Positions 54,601 through 63,909 of a stretch of DNA of 64,000 bases are shown piece after piece. Numbering within the stretch: the first letter of the stretch is position 1; each line of letters starts with the position of its first letter. Source of the DNA: Ashinkailepas kermadecensis (taxonomy: Eukaryota; Arthropoda; Thecostraca; Neolepadidae); NCBI GenBank assembly GCA_034440615.1, contig JAOTOM010004290.1, positions 62,001 to 126,000 on the forward strand, given 5' to 3'. The translations under genes and the position numbers were made by a program. A model generated the notes under the pieces. It was not told the DNA's origin and did not search any database. It worked only from the letters and a program-made list of their open reading frames with translations.

Positions 54601-55926
54601 TAAGAGGCCCCTGCAGCTGAGTGTAGGCCCCCTATCAGCTAACCTGAGAGGCCCTCTCAACGACGTGAGGCCCCCTGAAGCTTCTAAGAGGCCCCTGCAG
54701 CTGAGTGTAGGCCCCCTATCAGCTAACCTGAGACGCTCTACTACTACTGAGAGGCCCCTCTCGACGACGTGAGGCCCCCTGAAGCTTCTAAGAGGCCCCT
54801 GCAGCTGAGTGTAGGCCCCCTATCAGCTAACTTGAGGCGCCATACTACTACTGAGAGGCCCTCTCAACGACGTGAGGCCCCCTGAAGCTTCTAAGAGGCC
54901 CCTGCAGCTGAGTGTAGGCCCCTATCAGCTAACCTGAGACGCCCTACTACTACTGAGAGGCCCCTCTCAACGACGTGACGCCCCCTGAAGCTTCTAAGAG
55001 GCCCTGCAGCTGAGTGTAGGCCCCCTATCAGCTAACCTGAGACGCCCTACTACTACTGAGAGGCCCCTCTCAACGACGTGAGGCCCCCTGAAGCTTCTAA
55101 GAGGCCCCTGCAGCTGAGTGTAGGCCCCCTATCAGCTAATCTGAGACGCCCTACTACTACTGAGAGGCCCCTCTCAACGACGTGAGGCGCCCTGAAGCTG
55201 CTAAGAGGCCCGTGCAGCTGAGTGTAAGCCCCATATCAGTTAACCTGAGGCCCCTTACTACCATTGAGAGGCCCCTCTCAACGACATGAGGTCCTCTCTC
55301 AAAGACATGAGGCCCCATGAAGCTTCTAAGAGACCGAAATTTATCCATTCCCGAATGGATACCAAAAAATAAACCACACACTTCCCCCTGGAGATCAGCT
55401 CCTGGCAAAACTCGGTGGTGACGCCCCTACGGCCCTGCATAGGATGCACTTCGACTGGTAAGGCTGCTCCCTGAGCGACATAGGAGGCCCCCTTGCAGCG
55501 ATTTATATAAATTTACATTTCAAATATTATTTTAATATTTTTTTTGGAGGCCCCCTGCAAAAAAATAATGCACGAAATCCGAGGAGAAAAGTTTTGGTGG
55601 GGGGTAGGTTAGGAGGCCCCCTCCACAGCTGAGGAGGCCCCTCTGGAGCTCTGCCCCCCTGGCAAAATATGGTGGCGACGCCCCTGCTATGGCCTTGCCC
55701 CCCCCCCCCTCCTCCCCCGGTTCCTGCGTCCCTGCCCTGTGCGTCAACAATCAACATACCTTGCTCCGTGACATGCAACATCTGCGGCGTTCCCAGATGC
55801 AGACGCTTGCAGCGATGTCTTTGTAATATTACTAGAATGAAAATACTTGGTTACTTTTGAACAATTTGCACTACTTTTTTCCAACTCAGCACGTTTTCGT
55901 TTCGCAATTCGTTCGGCGCGAGGCAT
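48612..55926 (-). CDS. hAT-like (KIAA1586-type) gene: exon 1 55926-55760, exon 2 51690-48612
   Basis: Exon 1 starts at ATG 55926 (AAAATG context). It encodes MPRAERIAKRKRAELEK and KVTKYFHSS, a basic N-terminus, and ends with two codon bases at GCAAG|GTATGT. Exon 2 begins after CACCTTTTCCCTCAG with one base completing a Ser codon, then an open frame of about 1025 codons to TGA. The join gives about 1081 residues. Residues ~66-364 are 13-residue DPADPSSPGDDRS repeats. The rest is a hAT-like domain: IMRTHVKCTLCETHLDQAKK, YSIQIDGSVDKQMINHKF, GITTDGESANTGRHKGLW, FWCCAHRSDLAVE, FPRHHDVRFAEHQ, and a C-terminal dimerisation segment with MQTERIVSHHHIIVDDH. Candidate D, D and E residues are present. 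By recall it resembles vertebrate KIAA1586/ZNF862-like proteins. The intact long frame suggests a domesticated or recently active gene. The exon 1 link is inferred from phase, spacing and protein type. Confidence 0.75.
50765..51660 (-). repeat. 39-bp coding minisatellite (13-residue acidic repeat)
   Basis: About 23 units of CCAGGGCTGGACGGATCCGC with GGGTCGCTCCTGTCGTC encode D-P-x-D-P-S-x-P-G-D-D-R-S on the minus strand. One or two units are shortened in multiples of three bases, which keeps the frame. Both other minus frames and a plus frame are open here as by-products. Confidence 0.9.
51721..52555. other. Intron sequence with a LINE-tail-like remnant
   Basis: Inside the proposed hAT-gene intron. 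At 52306-52385 TTCATCTGTCATTGGGGTGACGCCC, TGATAAAGGAATAAA and repeated TGAAAA resemble a LINE 3' end with a short-repeat tail. Nothing else recognised. Confidence 0.35.
52556..53034. mobile_element. hAT MITE rich in CCGCGATCG words, 8-bp duplication TTTTTGGA
   Basis: Flanked by TTTTTGGA at 52548-52555 and 53035-53042. Ends are CAAATATGGGCACGCGATCC and, on the other strand, CAGTGCTGGGCATCGCGGAA. Ten or more CGCGATC(G)/GATCGCG words in both orientations lie near the two ends with an AT-rich centre, as in subterminal transposase-binding repeats. Confidence 0.75.
53240..53430 (-). mobile_element. 191-bp hAT MITE, 8-bp duplication GTGCCAGG
   Basis: GTGCCAGG flanks it at 53232-53239 and 53431-53438. 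The ends are CAGGGGCGTCACCGACGGGG and (complement) CAGCGGCGTCGCCACGG. A ~37-base block (CTCGAAAATCCGTGCATGGC with TCCGACCCCCC) is repeated in tandem near one end. It inserted four bases from the end of another element (CAGGGGCGCAG at 53435). A sister copy is at 56510-56659. Confidence 0.88.
53435..53592 (+). mobile_element. hAT-like element, CAGGGGCGCAG end
   Basis: CAGGGGCGCAGTACC, CTTCAGGTTGAGGGGGCATG, AAATTTCGCCAAAGTTGGGG and a C/G-rich far end match the complement of about 56395-56692. The far boundary is not certain. Confidence 0.55.
53593..53963. other. Unassigned intron spacer
   Basis: No element end or gene recognised apart from the target copy CTATGGCC at 53956-53963. Confidence 0.25.
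53964..55686. mobile_element. 1.72-kb hAT MITE carrying a ~103-bp satellite, 8-bp duplication CTATGGCC
   Basis: CTATGGCC is present at 53956-53963 and 55687-55694. Ends are CAGGGGCGTCGCCACCGGGG and (complement) CAGGGGCGTCGCCACCATAT, with about 16 terminal bases matching. Most of the interior is the satellite at 54148-55330. Flanking parts are G/C-rich and noncoding. No transposase; mobilisation must be in trans. Confidence 0.9.
54148..55330 (+). repeat. ~103-bp satellite array inside the MITE, ~11 units
   Basis: The unit contains CTCTCAACGACGTGAGGCCC, CTGAAGCTTCTAAGAGGCCC, CTGCAGCTGAGTGTAGGCCC and ATCAGCTAACCTGAGACGCC, followed by (CTA)3. One unit near 54650 lacks the CTA block. Within the unit GAGGCCC-type words recur every ~20-25 bases, so the unit itself grew from a shorter repeat. 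Central units are more alike than the edge units. Confidence 0.92.
55695..55759. other. Start of the hAT-gene intron
   Basis: C-rich tract directly 3' (minus strand) of exon 1. The target copy of the MITE lies just beside it, only about 65 bases from the donor. Confidence 0.4.
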
Positions 55927-56394
55927 TTTCTTAATAATCTGGTATAGTGCAACTACCGGGCTATCGATCTGCAACGTGTTTGAAGTTGTTTACGATTTAA
56001 TTAATCTTCTGCTATGCTGTTCTGAACAAGAACTTTATGGCCTTTGTTTAAAAAAGAAAATAATGAAAATATATGCCATTACAAAACTTACCGTAAATTA
56101 TTCACAATTCATTAAAAATAAAACTATCGAAAAAGTTGGTACGGACAGCATCAGCAATCTACCTATCCGCTTGTCATTTCGTCTCTGCCCGCCGCGCCAT
56201 CTGGGAAAAATTCGCGGGCGATTCCGTCCGGGACAGTCTAACATCCAGGCGCTCCCGCCCGCGCCGGCTTCATGGCGGGCCCGACACTGCGACTCGAGTG
56301 AAGTCCGCTGGGGCGTGCCGGCAGAAGTTCGGTCGGGGCTCTGGCGAGTATGAGGAACGGGGCAATAAGGGCAGGAACAGGGTCGCAGGAAGCG
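55927..56394. other. Upstream flank of the hAT-like gene
   Basis: The 5' side of exon 1. A GC-rich block at 56170-56390 could hold a promoter, but no TATA box is evident. Long frames on both strands there are composition effects. Confidence 0.3.
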
Positions 56395-56692
56395 GGGGGG
56401 GCAGGAGGGTAGCCCCAAGTTTGGCGAAATTAAACAGTAGCCCAATGACGTTTCATTTAATGGAAAGAAATAATTTGAAAAGCGGTTTGCCTCCTCCATG
56501 CCCCCTCAATAGCGGCGTCGCCATGGATTTTCGAGGGGGGGGTCCGAGCCATCCAAGTGGGGGGTCGTGGGGTCGTAATGATGAGAGATACGCCGATTTT
56601 CAAAAGTGGGGGTCCGGAGCCCCCAACCCCACCCCCCAGCCCCGTCGGCAACGCCCCTGCCCCTCAACCTGAATATAGTCCCTGCGCCCCTG
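56395..56692 (-). mobile_element. hAT-like element (CAGGGGCGCAG family) with nested MITE
   Basis: Minus-strand relative of 53435-53592, starting CAGGGGCGCAGGGACTATATT at 56692. It is interrupted by the 150-bp MITE at 56510-56659, whose duplication CCCCTCAA lies in the CAGGTTGAGGGG segment. The far end near 56395 is approximate. Confidence 0.6.
56510..56659 (+). mobile_element. 150-bp hAT MITE, 8-bp duplication CCCCTCAA
   Basis: CCCCTCAA flanks it at 56502-56509 and 56660-56667. TAGCGGCGTCGCCATGGATT to GTCGGCAACGCCCCTG matches the complement of 53240-53430, but with one copy of the tandem block instead of two or more. The first base is T instead of C. Confidence 0.85.
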
Positions 56693-56739
56693 TGCAGAAA
56701 CGGGCACAATGCTGGGCAGGGTAGGGCCTGGGGGCAGAA

Positions 56740-57595
56740 CAGAGCTCGACCTGAGAGCACTGCCTGAGGGCAGGCAGAGCAGGGCATGACACGGTCTGAA
56801 AGCAGGGCAGGGCACGGCTTGTCTGAGGGTAGGGCACGGCACGGTCTGAGGGCCGGGCAGGGCACGGTCTGAGGGCAGGGCAGGGCACGACTGAGGGCAG
56901 AGCATGGCACGGTCTGTTTGAGGGTAGGGCACGGCACGGTCTGAGGGCAGGACGGGGCAAAGTCTGAGGGCAGGGCAGGGCACGGTCTGAGGGCATGGCA
57001 GGGCACGGTCTGAGGCCAAGGCAGGGCACGACTGAGGGCAGGGCGGGGCACGACCTGAGGACAGGGCAGGACATGACTGAGGACAGGGCAGGACATGACT
57101 GAGAGCAGGGCAGGGCAGGGCACGGTCTGAGGGCAGGGCAGCGCACGACCTGAGAGCAGGGCAGGGCACGGCCTGAGAGCAGGGCAGGGCACGACTGAGG
57201 GCAGAGAAGAGAACGGCCTGAGGGCAGGGCAGGGCACGGTCTGAGGGCAGGGCAGAGCACGGTCTGAGGGCAGGGCAGGGCACGACTGAGGAAAGGGCAG
57301 GGCACGGCCTGAGGACAGGGCAGGGCACGGCCTGAGGGCAGGGCAGGGCACGGCCTGAGGGCAGGGCAGGGCACGGCCTGAGGGCAGGGCAGGGCACGGC
57401 CTGAGGGCAGGGCTCAGTCTGAGGGCAGGGCAAGGCACGAATGGGCATTGGGCAGGGCACGGTCTGAGGGCAGGGCAGGGCACGACTGAGGGCAGGGCAG
57501 GGCACGGTCTGAGGGCAGGTCAGGGCACAGAACCTGAGCATAGGGCACGCCAGCACGGTACAGGGCAGGGCAGGGCAGGGCACGACAGGACACAG
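56740..57595 (-). repeat. 23-bp G-rich minisatellite, ~37 units
   Basis: The unit GGCCTGAGGGCAGGGCAGGG plus CAC repeats with many point changes and some truncated units. Because 23 is not a multiple of 3 and the unit lacks minus-strand stops, all three minus frames stay open for hundreds of codons with Cys/Pro/Ala/Leu repeats. This is a DNA-level repeat, not three genes. Three GGG runs per unit give quadruplex potential. Confidence 0.9.
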
Positions 57596-57667
57596 AGCAA
57601 ACAGACAAAGTGATACTCACTGTGCAGGAAATGAACGGGCATGTCATTTGTGCTTCTTCTTCCTACT

Positions 57668-57775
57668 GAGAGCATATTTCCATTTGGGACGCAGTGGTCC
57701 AAAATTTGGAAGGGCTACGTCCCAACGGGAGGGGCTGCGTCCCAAAATGGGACGCAGTCGATATGCTAAAATATG
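57668..57775. repeat. Small foldback with GGGACGCAG words
   Basis: GAGCATATTTCCATTTGGGACGCAG is mirrored by CTGCGTCCCAAAATGGGACGCAG and ATATGCT. It could form a hairpin or cruciform; probably a MITE. Confidence 0.55.
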
Positions 57776-58091
57776 CCCTGTGTACCTACATGACAATGAA
57801 ATCCAATGGGAGACGAAATGAACGAGGGACACCACAGGACTATGGACCTATGTTAGTTATGTAATGTTAGGTAGGTCAAACACAATGTATGAGCGAAAGG
57901 GAAACCGGGAGGGAACCAGGGAAATTTGAGGATACGAATTTATAGCAAAAATGTTTAAATGATTTAATGTACAACATATGAATTAATAATAAATTGAGGG
58001 GCAAATAATTTAAACCCAAACCAATATAACAATTAACTTATTTGCTTTCTTTAACGAAAAAAAGAATTTTTTTTAAATCTACTATTCTACA

Positions 58092-58095
<4 letters not shown>
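57776..58095. other. Unassigned AT-rich spacer
   Basis: Nothing recognised. Confidence 0.25.
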
Positions 58096-58383
<288 letters not shown>

Positions 58384-58734
58384 GGAAAATAATGTAAGAT
58401 TTAAAACAACATAATGAAACTTCCTTTTTCTCAATTCCATTGTAAAACTAGGCAGTGAATCCAAACATCTGAAACTTAGATTTTATGAGTTTGGATTTGA
58501 GGTTTCAAACCTTTACTTGGCCACCTCCATTATCGATTCCCTCCCTCCAATCAGACCGAAGCTTAATCATTGAGCCTTTGGAGGCGTCCTTCCAGAACGC
58601 CAGAGCGCATTCCCCTCAATGAGTTTTTAGCCGATGGTTTTATCAGGAAACTTGTTTTTGTATCGCCCAAGATGGTGCCCAATGATTTCATTGGGTCAAC
58701 TACCAATGTACCGTGCATCCACTTGTAGTTTATG
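58384..58734. other. Unassigned spacer
   Basis: No gene recognised. A 77-codon minus frame (58563-58796) runs into repeat Y and is not convincing. Confidence 0.25.
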
Positions 58735-59110
58735 TAAGGGGGTCCGGGCCACGCCGGGCTGGGCGGTGTCGGTGCGGGCCTCGTAAATAGCGGCACAGGC
58801 TTGATGGTGGGTCGCTGTGCGAACGGCCGCAGCTGACTACTCGGTGGGCAGGCTAGATGGCTGCTGTTGCCCTGTTGTACACCTCCTCAACCGCTTCGAC
58901 GCCGTCTCCAACCCTGTGTTGTCCGTCGCGGGGGGAAGTGATTTTTTAGGCGTGCCGGACCATAAAGGTCATTTGCGCCGCCTTTAAAGCGAGTACGTTA
59001 CATGTCTGTCTATAAAGCGAGCGTTTGTGATCAAGGTGCAGGCAAGTGGACATGTACGTTAAGGAATTTTACGTTAGTTTGAGTGATATTTTAGGTGATG
59101 AAGGCGAGGG
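58735..59110 (+). repeat. Dispersed repeats Y (copy 2) and W (copy 2) side by side
   Basis: 58735-58935 matches 7255-7450. 58940-59110 matches the complement of 35545-35735. Adjacent here but separate elsewhere, so these are either independent elements or parts of one larger element broken at the other loci. Confidence 0.6.
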
Positions 59111-59394
59111 TCTGGGTTGGGGACAGCTCACTGATGTCTAAATGGTTTAGTTTTACTTTACTCCTCCACAAAATAATTCGTAGTTTGGGTGGGGGCTGGG
59201 GTGTTTTGAGAGTGGCGAGAAGTTGATTTTGCCAGGGTGCCGGCTTTAGCCTACTCTTATCGAAGAGCACCGAGGGATCTTTACCGTGCGAACAAGGAGT
59301 TAATTGTTCACACCGCCTATCACGCCGGCCGCCGCGTGTTAGTTGTTAGTAGCTAGTCTAAGCATGCCATGCAGGGATGTCAGTTGGGTTAGTA
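59111..59394. other. Unassigned spacer
   Basis: Nothing recognised. Confidence 0.25.
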
Positions 59395-59520
59395 CGGTGT
59401 TTTGCAATTCGGCTCTTCTACGTCCGCTGTCCCTCTGGGTAGCCGTTTACGTTATGAGTTGCAAGGCAAATCGGCTCATCTACGTCCGATGGCTCCTCTG
59501 GGTAGTCGTTTTACGTTATG
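59395..59520 (+). repeat. ~66-bp direct repeats with CGGCTC-TCTACGTCCG core
   Basis: GCAATTCGGCTCTTCTACGTCCG and GCAAATCGGCTCATCTACGTCCGA, each followed by CCTCTGGGTAG and CGTTT(T)ACGTTATG. Two more units in the same orientation lie at 62245-62340, just outside the right inverted arm. Confidence 0.7.
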
Positions 59521-60510
59521 CTAATTTTTATTTGTATTTTTTGTTTATGTTTATGTAGGGGTGGCGGCTCTGCCGTCGGTGGGCTGTGGGGGTGGTGGTT
59601 TCGGTGGTTTGGCGGGTGTGGCGGGTGAGGGGTGTGTGGGGTGTAGCTGTGCTGAGATGTGTGTAAAGTCAGCTCGGGTGTGTGAAACTATAATGGGTGT
59701 GTGAAAAGTAATAAGTGTGTGAGAGTAATGCCAACCGAGCCTAAACTAAAACTGTTCTGATTGAACTATGGGACTTTATTTTAACTGAGACTGCACTTCA
59801 ACACGGCTGAACATGAGCTGACTCTAGACTTAGATAGGGCTAAATATCTGCTTTTCTGCTATGCCTGTGTCAGGGATGTGTTGTGCTGTGTTTCCCCGCC
59901 ACCTCCACCACACATTCCCCAAACCCCAGCCGGCTTGATGTTGTTTGAGCTACCGTCCCTAACACGAATTTATGTGTGTGCGAGGTCAAAGTTTTGGGAA
60001 CACCATATAGGTAAATGAGTGCTTCTAGCCAAATTAGAAAGATTACGTTGTATTTAGAAAATGAATGAGAATGCAATTTGCCCTTGGTTTCAATGACTTG
60101 TCCCGAGATGGGACTTTTGGATGCTAATAGTAGTATAATCTTGTGCAAGGTTCAGCTCGAAATAGGTGCCTCTGATTGAGCCCCAAGCGGCTTCCGCTGG
60201 TCCTTAAAGCTACCTAACACACATTCATTCTCCCCATTCACTTCACATTCGCTCGTCCCATTCATTCTTTCCTTATTAATTAATGAAATGCTTGGTCCTC
60301 AAATTTGGCTCCCTCCCGCCCCTCAGCGGTACACAAACACATATATCGACAGACCATTGCTCTTTTTATAGTAGGTTGGCCGAATATATAAATCTTCCAC
60401 TGCCATCATAGCTGGCCTCGCCATTATTGACAGTGTTCCTCGCCTGGATGAAGTCTTAATGCTACGAGGGGCTCCTCCTACTGGCTCCGAGGGCTTATAC
60501 AAGTGCTCTG

Positions 60511-61029
60511 GTGTCTTTGACTGGCACACCTAACAAAAAAAACTGTCGGTGCCGCACCGGGCCTTATTCGCCGTATAATGATACTGTGCGACCAGGTAAA
60601 CGTGCTCGCGAGCGGGCACGGATCCCTACCACGTTGGGCACGTCCCCTGGCCGTCTTTATAACCTAGCCTGCCCTACCCTTTCAGCCTCGGGGCTTACGG
60701 CACGCCAAACCTGTCCGTACGCCCCCCCCGAAACGCTATACAGCTCCGTGTCCAAACGTATAGCGAACGGGGGGCGGACTCACGACCGTGCAGCGTTTTG
60801 CATTACCCTATTGTTCGGCGCCAAACTCGACGGACGCAAGGTGGGGCTTGACAGCCCATCCCACCTGCATACTGTGCCCGCCCCCATCTCGCCCCTGGAT
60901 CACGGAGGCCAGCGGGATTTCGCAGTCAAAGAATCAGTGCATGTGCTAATGCCCCCGAAGTGTCCGTTCATCGCACCCTCTCGCAATTCGACATCATCCA
61001 AGCGCAGATCATATATTTATATATTTTAG
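60511..61029 (+). CDS. Uncharacterised open frame between the inverted arms
   Basis: A 172-codon frame whose first codon would be GTG; no in-frame ATG begins it. Arg/Thr/Pro-rich (VRPGKRARERARIPTTLG) with no recognised domain, signal or membrane segment. It may be fortuitous in GC-rich sequence. Confidence 0.15.
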   Translation: MSLTGTPNKKNCRCRTGPYSPYNDTVRPGKRARERARIPTTLGTSPGRLYNLACPTLSASGLTARQTCPYAPPETLYSSVSKRIANGGRTHDRAAFCITLLFGAKLDGRKVGLDSPSHLHTVPAPISPLDHGGQRDFAVKESVHVLMPPKCPFIAPSRNSTSSKRRSYIYIF

Positions 61030-61174
61030 ACAACATTAATATTCCAGACAAGTTAAAAACTGGCTTTGACACTCATTACCATTACCCGGGAACGTTCAGT
61101 CCATAGGAGGACGGCTCGCAGGTCGACTTCCTCGCTTATATGTGCCTCGCTTATATGCTCCTCGCTTATAACGC

Positions 61175-61465
61175 TAGCCCCCCCCCAGGAGGGTCGGTGA
61201 CTCGGCCATCGGCTTCTAACCCCAATGCCATCTGATTTACATACCCAATGCCCTCCTCCTTTCGCGAGGATTTACTATGCTACCGTTCGGGGGGGGGTTT
61301 TCCCCCTCCGTCCACCTGATCGCCGAGGTATTTACTATGCTACCGTTCGGGGAGGGTCGTATTCCTTACGCCATCCATTGACGTTAGTCCCCCCCCCCCC
61401 CCTCCCAGGAGGGTCGGTGACTCGGCCATCGGCTTCTAACCCCAATGCCATCTGATTTATCCCGA
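61175..61465 (+). repeat. Direct duplication, 220-bp offset
   Basis: AGGAGGGTCGGTGACTCGGC and CATCGGCTTCTAACCCCAAT, GCCATCTGATTTA occur at 61187 and 61407 after runs of C. TTTACTATGCTACCGTTCGG repeats at 61271 and 61330. This indicates a local tandem duplication with internal repeats inside the centre of the 2.7-kb inverted-arm element. Confidence 0.8.
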
Positions 61466-62552
61466 GTATTCCTGTCACCGCTAATCCCGCCCGTCAATGG
61501 CTGGGCAACTGCTTCGTGTCTCTGCTGGTGCACTCAAACATTTCTATCATCAAGGGTAATATATTTACATGTATTTACATTGCACACCAACAGGACCGGG
61601 ACCGGTTCTTGGCACACGTCTTCGCCATCCAACCCCCTCCCCCATACATGCCTACCTACCCTGCCCTTCTATACTAAGCGTGCGACGCTAACACCACCGT
61701 CCGTTTCGCACGTCACTCCCCGGTTAATCACCCCATCAACGACCGGGCGGTACCCTCGTGGGTTGGAGCGACGGCGCCGGGCGGGGAGAGTCGCCCAAAA
61801 CTTTGACCTCGCACACACATAAATTCGTGTCAGGGACGGTAGCTCAAACATCAAGCCGGCTGGGGTTTGGGGAATGTGTGGTGGAGGTGGCGGGTAAACA
61901 CAGCACAACACATCCCTGACACAGGCATAGCAGAAAAGCAGATATTTAGCCCTATCTAAGTCTAGTCAGCTCATGTTCAGCCGTGTTGAAGTGCAGTCTC
62001 AGTTAAAATAAAGCCCCATAGTTCAATCAGAACAGTTTTAAGTTTAGGCTCGGTTGGCATTACTCTCACACACTTATTACTTCTCACACACCCATTATAG
62101 TTTCACACACACCCGAGCTGACTTTACACACATCTCAGCACAGCTACACCCCACACACCCCTCACCCGCTCCACCCGCCAAACCACCGAAACCACCACCC
62201 CCACAGCCCACCGACGGCAGAGCCGCCACCCCTACATTTCCCTAAAGCAAGTCGGCTCATCTACTTCCGACGGCACCGCTAGGTAGCCATCTATTTCTAA
62301 TTGAGAAGCAAATCGGCTCATATACGTCCGACGCCATGCGGGGATGGCTATTTACGTGTTTCCTACGAGTGTTTCGCGGTCATGCATTGCGAGTTCATGT
62401 GATTGTTGGTGGTGGGGTGCATACAGTGTTCCTGCTAGTTTTGTGGCGTACAGATATTCAAATAGCAATTGAAGGAGTTCTGGGTGCTTGTCACCGAGAA
62501 GCGATGGAAGCGATAGGGTGATGCCCTCTTTTTGGCAGGATGCCTTAAGTGG

Positions 62553-62995
62553 TTATCTTTGATTGCTAAAGCTACTACAGTCTAGCAGGATGTGGCCTAT
62601 GCTTAACGTGGTGTTGCAGGTGCCGCAGTGCGGTGTTGTATATTGGTCACCCTCTAATTGAGGCTGTGTTAGTTTTGTGCAACCAGTTCTAAGTCTAGTG
62701 AGGATGACCTCTTTTTGTCGGTGAGATTGATTTGATGAGTTCCATGTACCTATTGTTGGTTTGATTGCGTGGGTGTGGTTGGATTTGTGTTGTGTTGAGC
62801 TGTGTTGTGTCCATGTGTTCTGTTGATGTTGGCGAATGTGGCGTTGTAGGAGTGCTTTGCAATCGTCTACCGAATATTCCACCTAGGAGTTTTAGGTTGC
62901 TTTACGAGCCGGTCTGCTTCTTCGTTACCTGGGATGTTGGCGTGGCCCGGAATCCAGAGGAAGGAACGTTAGGCGTCAGACGCAATGTTAATGCG
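62553..62995 (-). pseudogene. LINE fragment: RNase H end and C-terminal knuckle
   Basis: On the minus strand SFLWIPGHANIPGNEEADRL, the end of an RNase H domain, is followed after a stop by VILTRLRTGCTKLTQPQLEG and PHCGTCNTTLSIGHILLDC. This is typical of jockey/I-type LINE C-termini and a different family from LINE A. Truncated at both ends. Confidence 0.8.
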
Positions 62996-63360
62996 GACAT
63001 TCGGGGGATCTCCAGTAAAGAAAGAAAACAGGTAGGTTCCTGATGCCATTCAAAAACTCTGAAACATGCGCCAGCGACAAGCGCGCCCGGATGCTCACTA
63101 GTGGGTGCGCGAAGAATTTAGTTACAATTTATGAGACTCTGTCTCCATAAAATATAATGCGAAGTGCATTTATGAAAGTGAACTTGCCTTCAGACGTTAA
63201 TTTTATTGCCACTTACAGTGACATATTGCGCATATTGTTACTTTCCGTATTTCCTTCTCGAACTATTTTTCGCCATAGACGGCCGGCCGCCGGCGGCCTG
63301 GCCCGTTACCGACCGCCCGCCATTCATAATATGGCGGGCGCGGGGTTCATATGACAGCGT
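62996..63360. other. Unassigned spacer
   Basis: No gene. A GGCCGGCCGCCGGCGGCC block near 63280 is strongly self-complementary. Confidence 0.25.
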
Positions 63361-63650
63361 ATCATAACCTCCACAGCTCATAAACTCCACAGCTCATAAC
63401 CTCCACAGCTCATAACCTCCACAAATTCAACATACCCGATGCGCTCGTAACCTCCACAGGTTATAACCTCCACAGCTCACAACCTCCACAACTACGAAGC
63501 GCTCATAACCTCCATAGCTCACAACCTCCACAAGTCCGCAGCGCTCGTAACCTCCACACCAACCTCCACAACAACAGCTCGTAACCTCCACAACTGTGAA
63601 GCGCTCATAACCTCCACAGCTCACAACCTCCACAATCCGCAGCGCTTAAT
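63361..63650 (+). repeat. ~16-bp minisatellite (CCTCCACAGCTCATAA)
   Basis: About 17 degenerate units of CCTCCACAGCTCATAA or CTCACAA form. Interspersed GCGCTCATAA or GCAGCGCTCGTAA variants give a higher-order period of ~45-60 bases. The minus-strand Gly/Val frame is a by-product. Confidence 0.85.
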
Positions 63651-63909
63651 TCAAGAACTCCATTATTTTCACTAGCAAGACCTTATTTTGGCATCACTTC
63701 AGATAGCTATCGCTAGGTAGCAGCACGGTCTAGGTATTATAACAACGGATATTGAATGAATGTCATGCGATTGAACGTTGAAGTATAGATCACAATATTT
63801 CTCACTAGATGGCAGGATGTGTCATTGAATACGCGTGTAGTGTGCGCGCATTGTTAGCTTTCCAGACCTCGGGAACCGGCTGTCGTCCCGTGGGAAGCTG
63901 ATATGCGGC

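Larger units (their letters stand above)
59554..62237. mobile_element. 2.7-kb element with ~445-bp inverted arms
   Basis: The left arm 59554-59998 (ATGTAGGGGTGGCGGCTCTG to AGGTCAAAGTTTTGGG) and the right arm 61794-62237 are inverted copies with few differences. The ~1.8-kb centre is GC-rich and has no recognised transposase. It may be a nonautonomous foldback transposon or an inverted duplication. No target duplication was identified. Confidence 0.75.

Noticed and set aside
54148..55330. CRISPR-like array
   Set aside because: Tandem units are contiguous, without unique spacers, and the genome is eukaryotic with no cas genes.
56506..57583. Three overlapping Cys/Pro/Ala-rich minus frames of 236-327 codons
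   Set aside because: They are the same 23-base DNA repeat read in each frame; no start context, domain or flank supports a protein.
63361..63650. CRISPR-like short repeats
   Set aside because: A degenerate minisatellite with no conserved spacer length or associated genes.
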